A DNA stretch of 64,000 nucleotides. It comes from Tetraselmis striata (Eukaryota; Chlorophyta; Chlorodendrophyceae; Chlorodendrales; Chlorodendraceae). The position numbers were made by a program, and so were the translations under genes. Under the pieces are notes generated by a model. The model saw only the letters and a program-made list of their open reading frames with translations, had not been told where the DNA came from and made no database searches. The stretch covers positions 1-64,000 of the forward strand of contig VCJN01002153.1 in NCBI GenBank assembly GCA_006384855.1, written 5' to 3'. Below, piece after piece: positions 43,739 to 55,352 of the stretch. Each line of letters starts with the position of its first letter. The first letter of the stretch is position 1.

Positions 43739-44243
43739 TCTCTACTCGTATGAATCCTCCGGTACTTCCTTCTCGGTATGGCATGAATTGCTATCGCGTG
43801 AGTGAGGTCGGATCAGTACTCATCGGCTCGGCGGGGGCCCCACGAAGGGTGGATTTATGGAGCACTGGGTTGCTGTGCCAAACTCACCACTACATCGGCC
43901 GCCAAGTTCGGCTCGGCCGAAATGAATTCAGGGAGTTCGTACGGCCGAATACAGATAGAACCGAACTGTACCGCAGTTGGACTGGACAATCTTACTGTCT
44001 GTCACTGGCGATCAATTAGTCGCTACCCGCCGTAGTCTTGCGGAATTCGGCAATTTGCTGCTCGCCCTGATGACTACAAGTGTATGTACGTTATCCTTAT
44101 CATTTGTTAAAGCCCTGATGTAAAAAGTATTATGTAATCCTTACTCAGGTTTCATGCAGGCATAATTATTTGGCACACGAGCAGGTCGCGAGCGCGCGGC
44201 GGCGGTACGATAAGGGATTCAGGCACCCAAGTCCTCGTACTAC
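43739..44243. other. Intergenic
   Basis: Upstream of the TLDc gene; no other feature seen. Confidence 0.4.
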
Positions 44244-44528
44244 TTTTCTTTTCTGCCCCCGGGACAGGACTGGCACCAGTGAAACCCTTGCCGCGCCTAC
44301 GACGGCCGTTTCGCAGCGATCCAGTTACGGAAAGCCCTGGGTAGACGACGCTCCGTTATTGTCATCAAGCAAATGGCCCAAGCATCCTGAAGAATCAGAG
44401 GTCAGTGACAGGATTTCCAACACTGTTGGATCACCGTCTAAAACACTGCCATGAAAATATCCGGCACTGACCACGAAAAGTCCGCCCTACCAGTTTGGGC
44501 GTCGGCCCATTCGAGTAATGCGAGTGGG
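44244..44528 (+). repeat. Dispersed repeat C, 3' portion
   Basis: Closely matches the reverse complement of 59,470-59,770: shared blocks include CAGTGAAACCCTTGC, GACGGCCGTTT, GCGATCCAGTTACGG, TTTCCAACACTGTTGGATCA and CCCATTCGAGTAATGCG. Roughly 280 bp, most of the element's 3' half. Confidence 0.85.
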
Positions 44529-44638
44529 GCAAGCCCCAACCCGCGGAGAAAAGCATTTCGGGAGTGCGATACATGTGCAACAAAAATGTATGAGTGGCAG
44601 CGGTACTACAGGCGTCAAAAGTAATGAACGGGTTTTAA

Positions 44639-45735
44639 CCAGGGTTGCGCTGAAGGGCCTGCAGTGCAGGGTACTTCAGCCTGAAGTCCCAACTTCAGCT
44701 GAATTCAGTTCAGCCTGAATACCTCCCGGAAATAGCATGAACACCCCTTACCTGAAGTCCCTTCAGAAATACGGTGAGTTGGGGCCCGGCTATAGTAGGA
44801 CTCACTACCTATGGAATAGTCCGAATCCATAGAGATATTGTTCCATGCTGTCCATTAGGGTGTCCTACGTGGCGCACATGGCGTAGCCGTATATGACTCA
44901 GTCAGATGTGTGGCGGATAGTATTGAATAGTCCCTAGGAGTATATTAGCTAGTATTGACGCGATAATTTGTAATATATGTACGGCCGGTGCCAAACGATT
45001 TGAATTCGCATAATAGGTAATTATTATGGGTTTGGTAAAACCCTTATGTTATCTCCGGCGCTAGCTATTGACTTGCTTCACTGCTGACAGCTGCCGGACG
45101 CCACGATGCTGGAAGGTCCGCAACGCACATCAAAACTGCCACACCACTTTCGCCTCACCAAACCATACACTCTTCCCCCACGATACCAACGAGTGTGGAC
45201 GGGTGCGGCGGAGCCAGCCGCGGCGCCTGCAGTCGTGAACGCCGGCGAGGGTGGCGTTCCGGTGTCATCGTCGGGAGGGGCTCAGCACACGACCGTCAGT
45301 AGCGTGGCGGCGGCATCACCCCGCGGCCGTGCCGCCGCCCGCCCCCTGGCTAACCGCCGTGGCGCTAGTGACTCGTCCTAGTTCCCTACCGCGCCTATTC
45401 AATCCGTGTCCCAAACCGGCGGTCCGGTGGGTGTCACACATGTAACAATCTCTTCAACCGCACAAAAATTGCCATTGCTTAGCGCCGCTGTTGGTGGTGG
45501 TGGGGGGGGGGGGGGGGCGGGGGGGAGGATGCGGGGGGGGGGGGGGGGGGGGTCTTCCGGCATGAATTCAGTCTGAATACATACGCATGCATACCCGAGT
45601 TGAATAGACTTCATGCTGAATACATGGCGTCAATTCATGGCATGAATTCAGGGTGAAGTATGTTCAACTAAATTCAGCTGAATTTAGTTCAGGCTGAACT
45701 GAATACCCCCAGAGGGTACTTCAGCGCAACCCTGG
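44639..45735. mobile_element. 1.1-kb inverted-repeat transposon with TTTTAA target-site duplication
   Basis: Left end CCAGGGTTGCGCTGAAG (44,639-44,655) and right end CTTCAGCGCAACCCTGG (45,719-45,735) are perfect 17-bp inverted repeats. Each is flanked directly by TTTTAA (44,633-44,638 and 45,736-45,741), a target-site duplication. Subterminal regions on both sides are full of TTCAG/CTGAA words (CTTCAGCTGAATTCAGTTCA at about 44,692; AATTCAGCTGAATTTAGTTC at 45,671), as expected for transposase-binding repeats. The interior has one short frame (45,106-45,381) without transposase motifs and G runs at about 45,500-45,552, so the element is non-autonomous, MITE-like. If the real duplication is TTAA, the ends differ by two bases and a piggyBac-type mobiliser would be suspected. 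Confidence 0.88.
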
Positions 45736-45741
45736 TTTTAA

Positions 45742-48252
45742 CGGTCAAACTTCAAATCAGTGCCCGACGCGGTACTGCGAGCCGCTCGCTGCTTGCCTGG
45801 TAAATGCTGTATCAAAACAAAGCGTGGTTGTCACTTCCGTTTAAGCGGAGCTCTTTGTACGCGCGCACGCCCGTCCGCAGGTTCGAATCGCAAGGGGGAA
45901 GTCGGCACATTTACTCGTAGTGAGTACATTGATGACTACATGTAGGCGGGCCCGCCGAACCACGGTACGCGGACTTAGTTAGCGCGGATTTCATGGTACG
46001 GCACGGGGTACTGGTAGCGGGCACGGGTGCGGGTTGAGCACCGCACACAGTTTACAGCCACACGATGACCTTTGTACTGCGCGCTTATACACCCCTCCAC
46101 ATAAGTTTGGGTTTTGCAGTTTTGTTCGACATGCGCATGTCATGTAGAAAATACGGCGTGGGCAATTGCATGCAAGTGACTAAGGGCGAGGTCGACTTGG
46201 GAAAAAATGGGGGCGCGCTCTAGGCCTAACCGTGCGACAGGGCATGCGTCGTTCTGCGCCCCTCGAGAAATGGCAAATAAATGCGTGTAAAACTTGCACT
46301 GGAAAATAACAAGTTGCGCCATCCCTTCGTACGCATACATCCAACGCGCAAATCCACGCCGTACTGACATGCTGCCATCTTTAGTGTAAGTTTCACCTAC
46401 AACATGTGTGGGGCACCAAGATTAGGTCACTAAGGGTATTGCACAAGCCCTAAATTACAGTTTCACCACTACATGGCGTGATGTTCGGCCAAAAATGGTG
46501 CTGTTATTGTTGCCTACTCACGCATGAAAGGCTTATTGAGCCCTCCTTGGCTTAGGCGAGAGCGCATCAATGGGGGTCACGTGCACGCATGGCAATTGCG
46601 CCGAATCACAAGTAGAATGCCACATAGCAGCGCGCTATTAAATGCTTGAATATCAGCAAGAATAATATGTTGAAAACAACACAATGCTGTTGGCCATCGA
46701 GGACATGGCTAGAGAGGGAGCATGTGGCAAGTTTGCGCCGCCCGTGTGCATCTACATTCATAACACTGTCACACAAATGCGTATGGATTAAGGGGACACA
46801 CATAGCGCAAAGCTACGCCCCCATGTTGAGGCTGAGTGTTGCGAAATGATGCCGTGATTGATGTATTTTATGTTCATCGCTAGAAAGTGGTGAAAACGTG
46901 CAAATTAGGTGCTCAAAATTCGAAAATCACCTCTCGCGTTTGACGCAAGGATTTCTTGCGCATTTTTTTAGAATTTTTGGAGCACTCCCTGAGCCGCTAT
47001 AAGCGTTTGAAGTCAAGGGGGTGTCGCTTGCAGTGGGCAGAACTGCACTGGTCCTAGCATCGGCACACGCACGTGTGCCCACTCTGCCTTACGTGACTAT
47101 GCCCACCCAAACCCACCCAACCCGCGAGCTACTATGTTTCCTCACACATCTACGGGCATTGCACCATACAATGCTCTATGCATGTGGGCCATCATATATG
47201 TGCCAACATGTATTGTTGTGCATCACTGCGTCATGCCTTTGAGCCCCGCGCCAGATCGCAATACCCTATTCTTAGGGTAATAGGTTATAATTCAGACCCT
47301 ATCAAGCAAAAGGTTTTATAACAACCTAAAACATTCCCGGGTTCCAGCCCTAAAGCCCTACGTTTAGATACCCTAGTATTTTTCATTTCATATTCAGCCA
47401 AAAAAGGACCCCAAACTTATGTGGAGGGGTATACAACGATTTTTGCGCATTTTAGCAACCCGGCTCAACCGGTGTGCAAACCCGGAGGATATTGCTGACC
47501 GGCAATTTCCGTTTTCCGGCGCGCAACGGGCGGGTATCGCTGATTTTTGAAGCGCATACGCCATGCGCGGCGATGGCCTCGCGACGCAAGATAGCCGCAA
47601 CACGACACCGCATATTTTCAGAGTAGGGCATAGAAATACCCTAGATTACCCTAGATGTACAGGACCGCATATATGCGATGTTAGTAACGCATTTGCATCT
47701 TGCAAGATGTAGCATTTCAGAATTGCTTGATGTAAATGCGTAGCGCTGTATGTCTACCGTACGCCCTCGCATTGTGCGACTTCTAGGGGCGGCTAGCCCG
47801 AGGGAATAGGAGGACATAGGCCCACATGGCGGCAATCACTCCGGCGACGTGTGGCGTGCAACCTGCGCCCGGATTCCCACCCACACGTTCATTTATTGTG
47901 ATGCCTGTAATACACTCACCGGTTGTTACAACTTCAGGTGCGAGGTACTGGTACGGGCCACGAGTGCAGGCCTAGGTAAACCCGTAGTCGTCGGTTTCAC
48001 ATGCCGCCGCGCTTCGTCTCCACCTTGTTTCCCCGCCGCAGTCACGCCGTACACTCGCTACTGCCGCGACCTCCCAACAGACGGTATCCGGCGGCGTGTC
48101 TAGCGTACAAGCTATGCCCACAGATTGAGGTCCTGCTACCCTGCTCTGTCAATCAGCGTCCCTTGCGGACGGGGAGGGTGCTGCGGCGCGACGCATATCC
48201 CAGCTTCTCCCGGCTGGACCTGTCGATTCCGGCCCGGCTCCCGCCGCCCGGC
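45742..48252. other. 2.5-kb gene-free region upstream of the exchanger
   Basis: AT-richer sequence with only short frames. CCCTA/TAGGG-rich words cluster at 47,260-47,380. Exchanger promoter and 5' UTR presumably lie near its right end. Confidence 0.4.
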
Positions 48253-51200
48253 ATGGCGGTGTCTGGCGGAGCAGCGCCCCAGGCGGCGGGCGCGCGGTCT
48301 CGGGCGCGCTCCAATCGGCTACGAGCCAAGCTGACACAGCTGGGATGCCGAATGGCGGGGATGGTGGCGTTGAGTCTGGTTCTGCAGCTCTTCTTCGCCG
48401 ACGGGCAGAGCTTGAGCCGAAAGGAGTTGGGCTCGTTGGTTTGTGACACGATAATGGCCAACGCGACGGAGGAGCACCCGGGGTGTCACCCGGTACGGCG
48501 CGGCCAGGCTTTCCTGTCGGCCGTCAACTTTCCCTTACCCAACATCAAGCATCAAGAAACCTGCGGGCCGACTGCTACCCTCCCCCCCCCCCCCCCTCCG
48601 CCCCTGGCGCGTCTAAACCTCCCCCGGGGAGTTACTTCCTCCGCCGGCGGCCACCGCGTAGCGAAACGCGCGCGCCGATGCTGTACGGATATTGAGCACG
48701 CTAATATACGGATATGACGGATAGTACTGCGCATGCGGGGCGAGCCGGCATCTACAGGCAGGCTCGACAACCCCACCACCCTCCGTGCTTCTCCCGGAAC
48801 ACTTGTGACCCTCTGAAGTCGTGCCAAAACTGGCCGCTGGAAGTGGGGGCCAAACGAGGTTGGGGTCCTGCGAAGGTGTTCCTACCGAGGGGGGCTCCGC
48901 CAGCCCGCGGGCGGCGCCAATGGCGGGCGCACTATTTTACTATGTATCCTTATTCGGCGCGGGCTGCAAGGAGGGGGGGGGGGGGGGGGGGATGCGAGCT
49001 GACGGGCGCTAACGAGGTGGCCCTGTAACTATACCCTGCAGATGGTGTCCGAGACAGCCACCGGTTTCTTGCTGGAGATTTACAGTAAAGGCGACGCCGC
49101 GGCGTCCGCCAAGGCGGAGGGCTGGGCGTACTGCCCCAGGTGTGTAGCAGGATCCCGGCGTATTGCCGGCTCGGCGCACCGTACGTGCGTATCACTGCCT
49201 GACGTCTCCCAGCGTTCCAGCGGCGGGGGCAGTGTTCTTATGCAGCGATTGTGATGTTTGTTTGCGTGATCGCAGCTTCCTCCTGTTGCCTGCGGAAAAC
49301 ACGTGGTCGCGGCCAGTGCGAGCCTTCCTGTACCTCGTGGCACTGCTCTACTCCTTCCTGGGGATCGCCATCGTATCGGACGTGTTCATGGCGTCCATCG
49401 AGACCATCACCAGCAAGCAAGTGAAGGTCCGAACACGCCGCTCGCTGGGATCTTGATCCAGGGCAAGCAACCAGGGTGTCACATACCGATCATGAGCACT
49501 GCCACTGAAAGCTATTTCTGCTATGTGCAGAATGCGCAGGGTGAGAACGAGGACTTCTGGAATCGCGACAGTGGCCAATCTCACCCTCATGGCGTTGGGC
49601 TCCTCGGCCCCAGAGATCCTGCTGAACGTGGTTGGCGTATGCTTTTCCTTGGACTCCGCGGCCGACCCCCTGGGCCCGTCCACCATTGTGGGCTCCGCCT
49701 CCTTCAACCTCCTCATCATCTCAGCCGTCTGCGTGTTGGCGCCTGCGCCCGAGGTCCGGAAAGTGCAAGGTCTGGATGTGTTTGGCGTCACCGCGTTCTT
49801 TTCGGTGCGTCTCACCTCCGCCTCCGCCTCCCCTGATGCCGCAGCCACCCTGAGCATTGGAAACAGTTCACGGTCGCCTGTTTATCCCCGTGTGACCGAA
49901 TTGCTGTTTTGTGGCAGGTGTGGGCGTATGCCTGGCTCGTCATCATCCTGCAGGTGCACACTCCGGGCGAAATCGACATCTGGGAGGCAGTCGTCACCCT
50001 GCTGCAGTTCCCTGTCTTTGTGTTCTTCGCCTACGCCCAAGACATCAAGTGGCGGTTCAGGTGCCTCACCGGCGGCGTGGTCACACCGGAGGAGCAGGTC
50101 CTGAGAGCCGAGAGCCACCCCAACCAGAACCACAACTACCTGGAGTACCGCAGGAACGCGTGCAAAATGATGGAAGGAGGTACCCCCCCCCTCTCCTCCC
50201 TCCCTTCTCCCCCCCAGGGGCATCAGACCACACATTGCACTGACGCATGTGTGTGTGCGTGCGTGTATGCGTGTGTGTGTGTTACAATTTATTCTTTCTT
50301 GACATATTCCGCTTCACTTGCTGGCGTGAACAAGTGTAGTATAGAGGCTCTGTAAGCTTGCTAGGCAAATTTTGTCAGCTTTGTGATTAATTGGCTTCAA
50401 TGCCGTCTGAGATCTCAAACTCGGGTACTTACTCCGCATACAAAATGCCATGCGAGTTGCTGCGCCGGCTCCAGTTCTCATGCAGTCCGTACTAGTATAT
50501 ACACCATGGAGTCGTGGCTGTCTTCCAAAGTGCTTTGATCACATGCCCTCGACGCTTCCACGGAATTTACCGAGTGTTCTGGCACTGGTCCGCACAGCCC
50601 ATCGTGAGGACATGGCAGCCGAGGATGAGCCGGAGCCGGTGGGAGAGGATCCACCAGAGTTCACGGAGACAGGCATGTACAGCGACCCCTACACCAAGGT
50701 CATCATCAACGGCGTGAGCAAGCAGACGGCCTGGAAGGTCAAGCGGCTGAACCCGCGCTGGAACGAGAAGTTTGTCTTTGATATCAACAGCTCCGACCCC
50801 AAGCAGATGACGGCCAAGTTTGAGGTGCGGCCGGCCGCTGGATGCAACACTGCCAGCTTTGATGTGCGGAGAGTGGCCTTGAGGACGGGGCCTGATAGGC
50901 AAGCTCCTCTGGTTGCAGGTTTACGACCATGATGAGCTCACCAAGGATGACTTCCTCGGGGAGGTCAGCCTGGACCTGAGCGAGCTGGCGAAGCATGACA
51001 CCATGGAGCACAAGCTGAAGCTCGTCATCCCGAAGACCCCGGATCTCAACGCCGGCCACCTCATGGTGGGGCACCCTCCCCCCCCTGCCCGCCCATAAGC
51101 AGGGTGCAGGTCCTTGTCAACTTTGTCACGCCGCTGAGCCTGTCTCTGGTGACCTGGCGCAGGTGGCGGTGAAGCTGCTCACCAGGTCAGATGATATGTG

Positions 51201-52405
51201 GAGCATCATGGTGACCGTCATCGCGGCGAGCAACCTGCAGGCCATGGACACCCCGAACAAGGTCCTCGATGCCATGGCCCACTCCATCGGGCGCACCATC
51301 ACGCGCATGAAGACCATGCAGCGCACCAAGGGCGTGCTGGGCGCCGCGTACTCAAAGCAGCTGCGCGAGGCCATCTCCCCCGGGGGCGCGGGCGATGACC
51401 TCACCACCATGGACTGCATCATGCATTTCCTCACCATCTTCTGGAAAGTCCTGTTTGCGCTCATCCCCCCGCCGGAGCTCTACGGCGGCTGGCTGTCCTT
51501 TGTGGTCTGCCTCATCTTCATCGGCGGTCTGACCGCTGTCGTCGGGGACATTGCGAGCCTCTTCGGCTGCGCCTCCGGCTTGAGCAAGTCCATGACGGCC
51601 ATCACCTTTGTGGCCCTAGGAACTTCGCTCCCCGACACTTTCGCATCGAAGGTGACCCACTGCTTGCTACAGCACAGGCACGGGTGGCATCCACTAAATG
51701 CCAAGTACATACGGTTAGGGTTTAACGTTTAGATTTTAGAAAACCCTAAACCCCCATACCGAAAATGAATCAGACAGGGCCATGAACTTGTTGTTTTGCA
51801 TCCTATAGCTTGGTGGGATAGGACTGCAGTGTCATTTAGTCTTTGATCCGCTGACGCACAAGTTGTCATTTCGTCGCCCGCAGTCTGACCAGTCGGTGTA
51901 TGTTCACAGGTGGCCGCACAGCAGGAGGATACCGCCGACGCGGCGCTCGGCAACATCACCGGCTCCAACGCCGTCAACGTCTTCCTCGGCATCGGCCTGC
52001 CCTGGTCCATCGCCGCCATCTACTGGCACTTCAAGTACAGCAGCCCCTTCCCGGCCTCCTCCATCGGCTTTGTGGAGGGCGTCATGGTCTTCTCCGTCTG
52101 CGCGTTGATATGCCTCGCCAGCCTGGTAAGCCACCCGACATGCCACCATCACCCCGCCCTCTGGGTGGCAGGCCTTGCCCCGCCCCCTCGGGCTCCTGTT
52201 CTGTTGCCCCGGTCTGACTGTGTCTCCTGATGTCTGGCGGCGCAGATGGCGCGCCGCGTGTTTCTGGGAGGTGAGCTCGGCGGCACCAACAAGGTGGCCA
52301 ACGTGGCCTCCAAGCACCATCTATGTCTGCCTCTGGCTGACGTACATCGGCATGTTCGCATACTTCGAGAAGAACCCCATCTTTAATGTGGAGACCAGCC
52401 GCTAG
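48253..52405 (+). CDS. Na+/Ca2+ exchanger (NCX type) with a C2 domain in the central loop (two +1 frame slips in assembly)
   Basis: Exons: 48,253-48,492, 49,042-49,139, 49,276-49,420, 49,531-49,804, 49,918-50,179, 50,598-50,824, 50,919-51,065, 51,163-51,651, 51,910-52,125, 52,246-52,405; about 751 residues. CaCA-family antiporter exporting Ca2+ against Na+ across the plasma membrane or a compartment membrane. Exon 3 gives a transmembrane helix and AIVSDVFMASIETITSK; alpha-1 is TVANLTLMALGSSAPEILL; alpha-2 is FVALGTSLPDTFASK plus GNITGSNAVNVFLGIGLPW. The order and the tail GGELGG match animal NCX. Residues about 355-465 of the loop form a C2 domain (GMYSDPYTKVIINGVSKQTA, LNPRWNEKFVFDI, VYDHDELTKDDFLGEV), with Ca2+-loop Asp residues, where animal NCX has Calx-beta domains. 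The frame needs one base removed at 49,564 (WN|ATVANL) and one at 52,312-52,313 (VAS|STIYVCLWL). Exon 1 and its donor are least certain. Confidence 0.85.
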
Positions 52406-52896
52406 ACATAAGCTGCTCAAAGAGACATGGATGCAGCCAAACTTCACCAGGCCGGCGCAGCCTCCCCCCCCCCCTCCCCCCCTCTTCGTCATCTTCCTGC
52501 AAAACGATGATGGCGGCAACCCCCCCCCCCCCCCCCCCCTCGCAAAGGCAATCCCTCAATCAAGCGTGTCACCTGAGTGGCTTGTAGGTTCGTAGCCCGG
52601 GCAGCAGCAACAGCATGTAGGAAGCGCAACGGCATCGCGCTGTGCGCTGGCCGGGGGTACAAACACGATTGCCTCCTGTAAGCACAAACTATTACATATC
52701 TGCCTAGCACATCGAGCCGCTGCGCCTACTCCAAACATTCCGCTGCGGCACACTGCCGCCAGAGTTGTCTACCTGAACGCCTTTGAATAATATCAAGCAG
52801 GGCTGCCTGGGGTACCATGCAGTATCTGTATCGGGTGTATCGGGTTGCGTTCGGATGATTCGTCCATGTTGGGTAAGACTCGCAACGGTACACGGT
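52406..52896. other. 3' flank of the exchanger
   Basis: Two C-run clusters at 52,466-52,487 and 52,521-52,539; TGTAA at 52,676 is a plausible polyadenylation signal about 270 nt past the stop. No gene. Confidence 0.4.
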
Positions 52897-52903
52897 AACA
52901 GGC

Positions 52904-52941
<38 letters not shown>

Positions 52942-52950
52942 AGGCAGTAA
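52897..52950. mobile_element. Pure poly(A) insertion flanked by 12-bp target duplication
   Basis: AACAGGCAGTAA at 52,897-52,908 is repeated exactly at 52,939-52,950, and the space between is only A (about 52,907-52,940). This is the footprint expected when target-primed reverse transcription copies nothing but a poly(A) tail. Slippage or an assembly artefact in the A run would not by itself explain the flanking duplication. The opposite-strand poly-Phe frame through it is spurious. Confidence 0.75.
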
Positions 52951-53661
52951 TAATCCTGGATAAATATTCTATGATGCATAGTTTATTTATGAAAGGTGGT
53001 TATTTGTCGGATTAGTACGGACCTATTTCAAACATTCTCATAGATTTGCCCCTCATCTGAAATATTCCTGTGTTAATTCGATAATGAATAGTGACGATAC
53101 AGGTACGGCGGTTAAATTCCTGTACTTAAAATTGAGTGAAGGTAGAAAATACAGGCTTGAAGCAGCCGCCTGGATAGGGCCCCGGGGGGGGGGGGGGGGC
53201 AACGAATCGTCACCGCGCGCAGCAGTGACGCGCATCCCGTCGTGCCAGAAATTCCCGAACGTACCCTCGGGCGCTCGCCTCGTGGCGATTATAGTGTTGA
53301 TCTCCCGCCAGTTGCTCGCGAATAACCTGGTGACAAATAACAGTGGCGGCGGCGTAGTGCGCGGCACCCGATGCTGCTGATCATATATCTCATTCGCCAC
53401 ATATATCGGGTCGAGGCTGACTTGCAGCGCATTGTCGGGTGGTGGTTATCGCCGAGAAGTAGTGGAGGGTGGCATTGTTAGCTTGAAGTAGGTGATGCTA
53501 CCCATACAGCGACACCGTCTCTTGAGTACGTAGTGGGTATCGCAGCACACAACCTCTAATTGTCTCTGACCATATAGCCAGCGTCAGCACCGTGCCAATA
53601 TTGATATACAGGCTGCGGGTATCTACCTGCGCGCGCTAGGCCAGCCCTATCGACTGGAAGT
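52951..53661. other. Intergenic
   Basis: G run at 53,182-53,199; no gene recognised. Confidence 0.4.
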
Positions 53662-55321
53662 ATGCTGAGCACGCCCACCCCGGCGGCTTTACAAGTCCAG
53701 AATCTTGGCAACAACGGCTTTGAGACTTATCACATGAAATTCGAAACTTCCGTCACTGGCATAGACGACTATCAGCATGTGTCGAACTACATGCGATACA
53801 TTACCGACCTTGTCCTGTCGGCGGAGAGCTTCGTGGCGCTCGCGTGCGTTCTCTTCCTCTGGCAGGCCACAAGCGCCAGCAAAAGAATTATTCCGCTTTC
53901 GAGTGCGCCGAGGGCTCAGCATCAGCCCTCTGGCGACGTTGCGAGAGAAACCCCGACCTTTGAGGCGTGCGTGAGAATGGGATTTGCTGCGCTGTTTCTG
54001 GCGACAGGCGCGTGCTCGCTTCTGGGCGCCGTAGGTGCGTTTCTCCCGACAAAGTGCAGACCGCACCGGGCCACGCCGGCTTGCGAGAACGAATACCATG
54101 CGGGCCGCGCGTGTTCAGCAGACAACGTCGTATGCTTGGTTTTAGATGTTGACACATGGCCGGCGGGTCGCCCGGGTGAGTGGTCTCGACACCCTTGCGT
54201 CTGAAGGAGCGGGTGGGGTTATTCTCGACAACTTCTTTATTGCCGCGTCGCCGACAGGTCACGTCCAAGGCTGGTTCCTCCTGTCGTCCTGGAGCTGGTG
54301 GGCAGTGGTGGTGTACGCGTTCATGTCTTGCGAGGGGTGCTGCTGTGTGGCACTTGGCGGAGCCCTCCTTGGCGGCTCATCAGCGTTCAGGTATGCGCAG
54401 CGGCGGCATCCATTCCAAGGACAAGGATGAATCGCGACATTATTAGGAGCTGCAGCGCTTGGCAAATAATAAGAGCATAACGGACTTCTAAAACAAAGAT
54501 AAAGTTGCTTTGCCTCAGTGGCAGTGCAATTAATGTATCTGAATCGCATTGTCCCCCAGCCTTACTAGTGTTGCGTCTCGAAATGGCGTGATAACCACTC
54601 GGCAGTGACAGTTGCAACAGCGCATTAAAGCCCACCTTAATTCACACACCGCACCCAGGCTTTGGATTCACTGCACATTTAGAATGCTTTTTCCACCTCT
54701 CAAACAGGGAAAACCGGAAGTTCTACGGAAATATATCAGATGGAAGTGAACGAATAACGAATGATGTCCTGGACTTGGTGGCTCAAAACATCACGTGGTT
54801 GTTTTTGGGGCCGCATATATTTAATGAAGTGATACAGCAAACGCAAATTAAAACTACCCCCCCCCCCCTCCATCCCCATATCAATAGTAGGGGCGGGACA
54901 TCTAAATTTCATTCATTACGGGAGGCGTAAACCATGACTCTGTCACCCTGCTGGGATCAGCGCGCCCGTGTCCGCCGTCTGAACTGACACGTCGCCACTG
55001 CGATCAGGTTGTGGGTGGCAGCAGCAGCCGGCATGCTGCTGCTGTCGCTGCTGCCGCAGGTGCTGATCTGCCCCAGTGACATAGTGGCGGGGGTCACCGT
55101 TGCCATTGGCCAGGTGAGCTGCACGCATGGGTGGGTGTCGATCAACTCGTGCGCACGCCCTGCGACGGCACTTAACTAATAAGTAGTTCGCAATGCGACC
55201 CAGAAGCAGCGACTCGGTGAGCATGATCCACCAGTGATTCGTGCAGAATTGAGATAACGCCAATTCATTTGGAGAATCAAACATACTCAAATATATCTCG
55301 CATGTTTATTATTATATCTAG

Positions 55322-55352
<31 letters not shown>

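Noticed and set aside
45875-45895. GGTTCGAATC, like a tRNA T-loop
   Set aside because: The flanking bases do not form the 5-bp T stem, and no acceptor or anticodon stems could be found upstream.
52704-52979. Minus-strand frame with a poly-Phe segment
   Set aside because: The Phe run is the poly(A) insertion read backwards; there is no other protein character.
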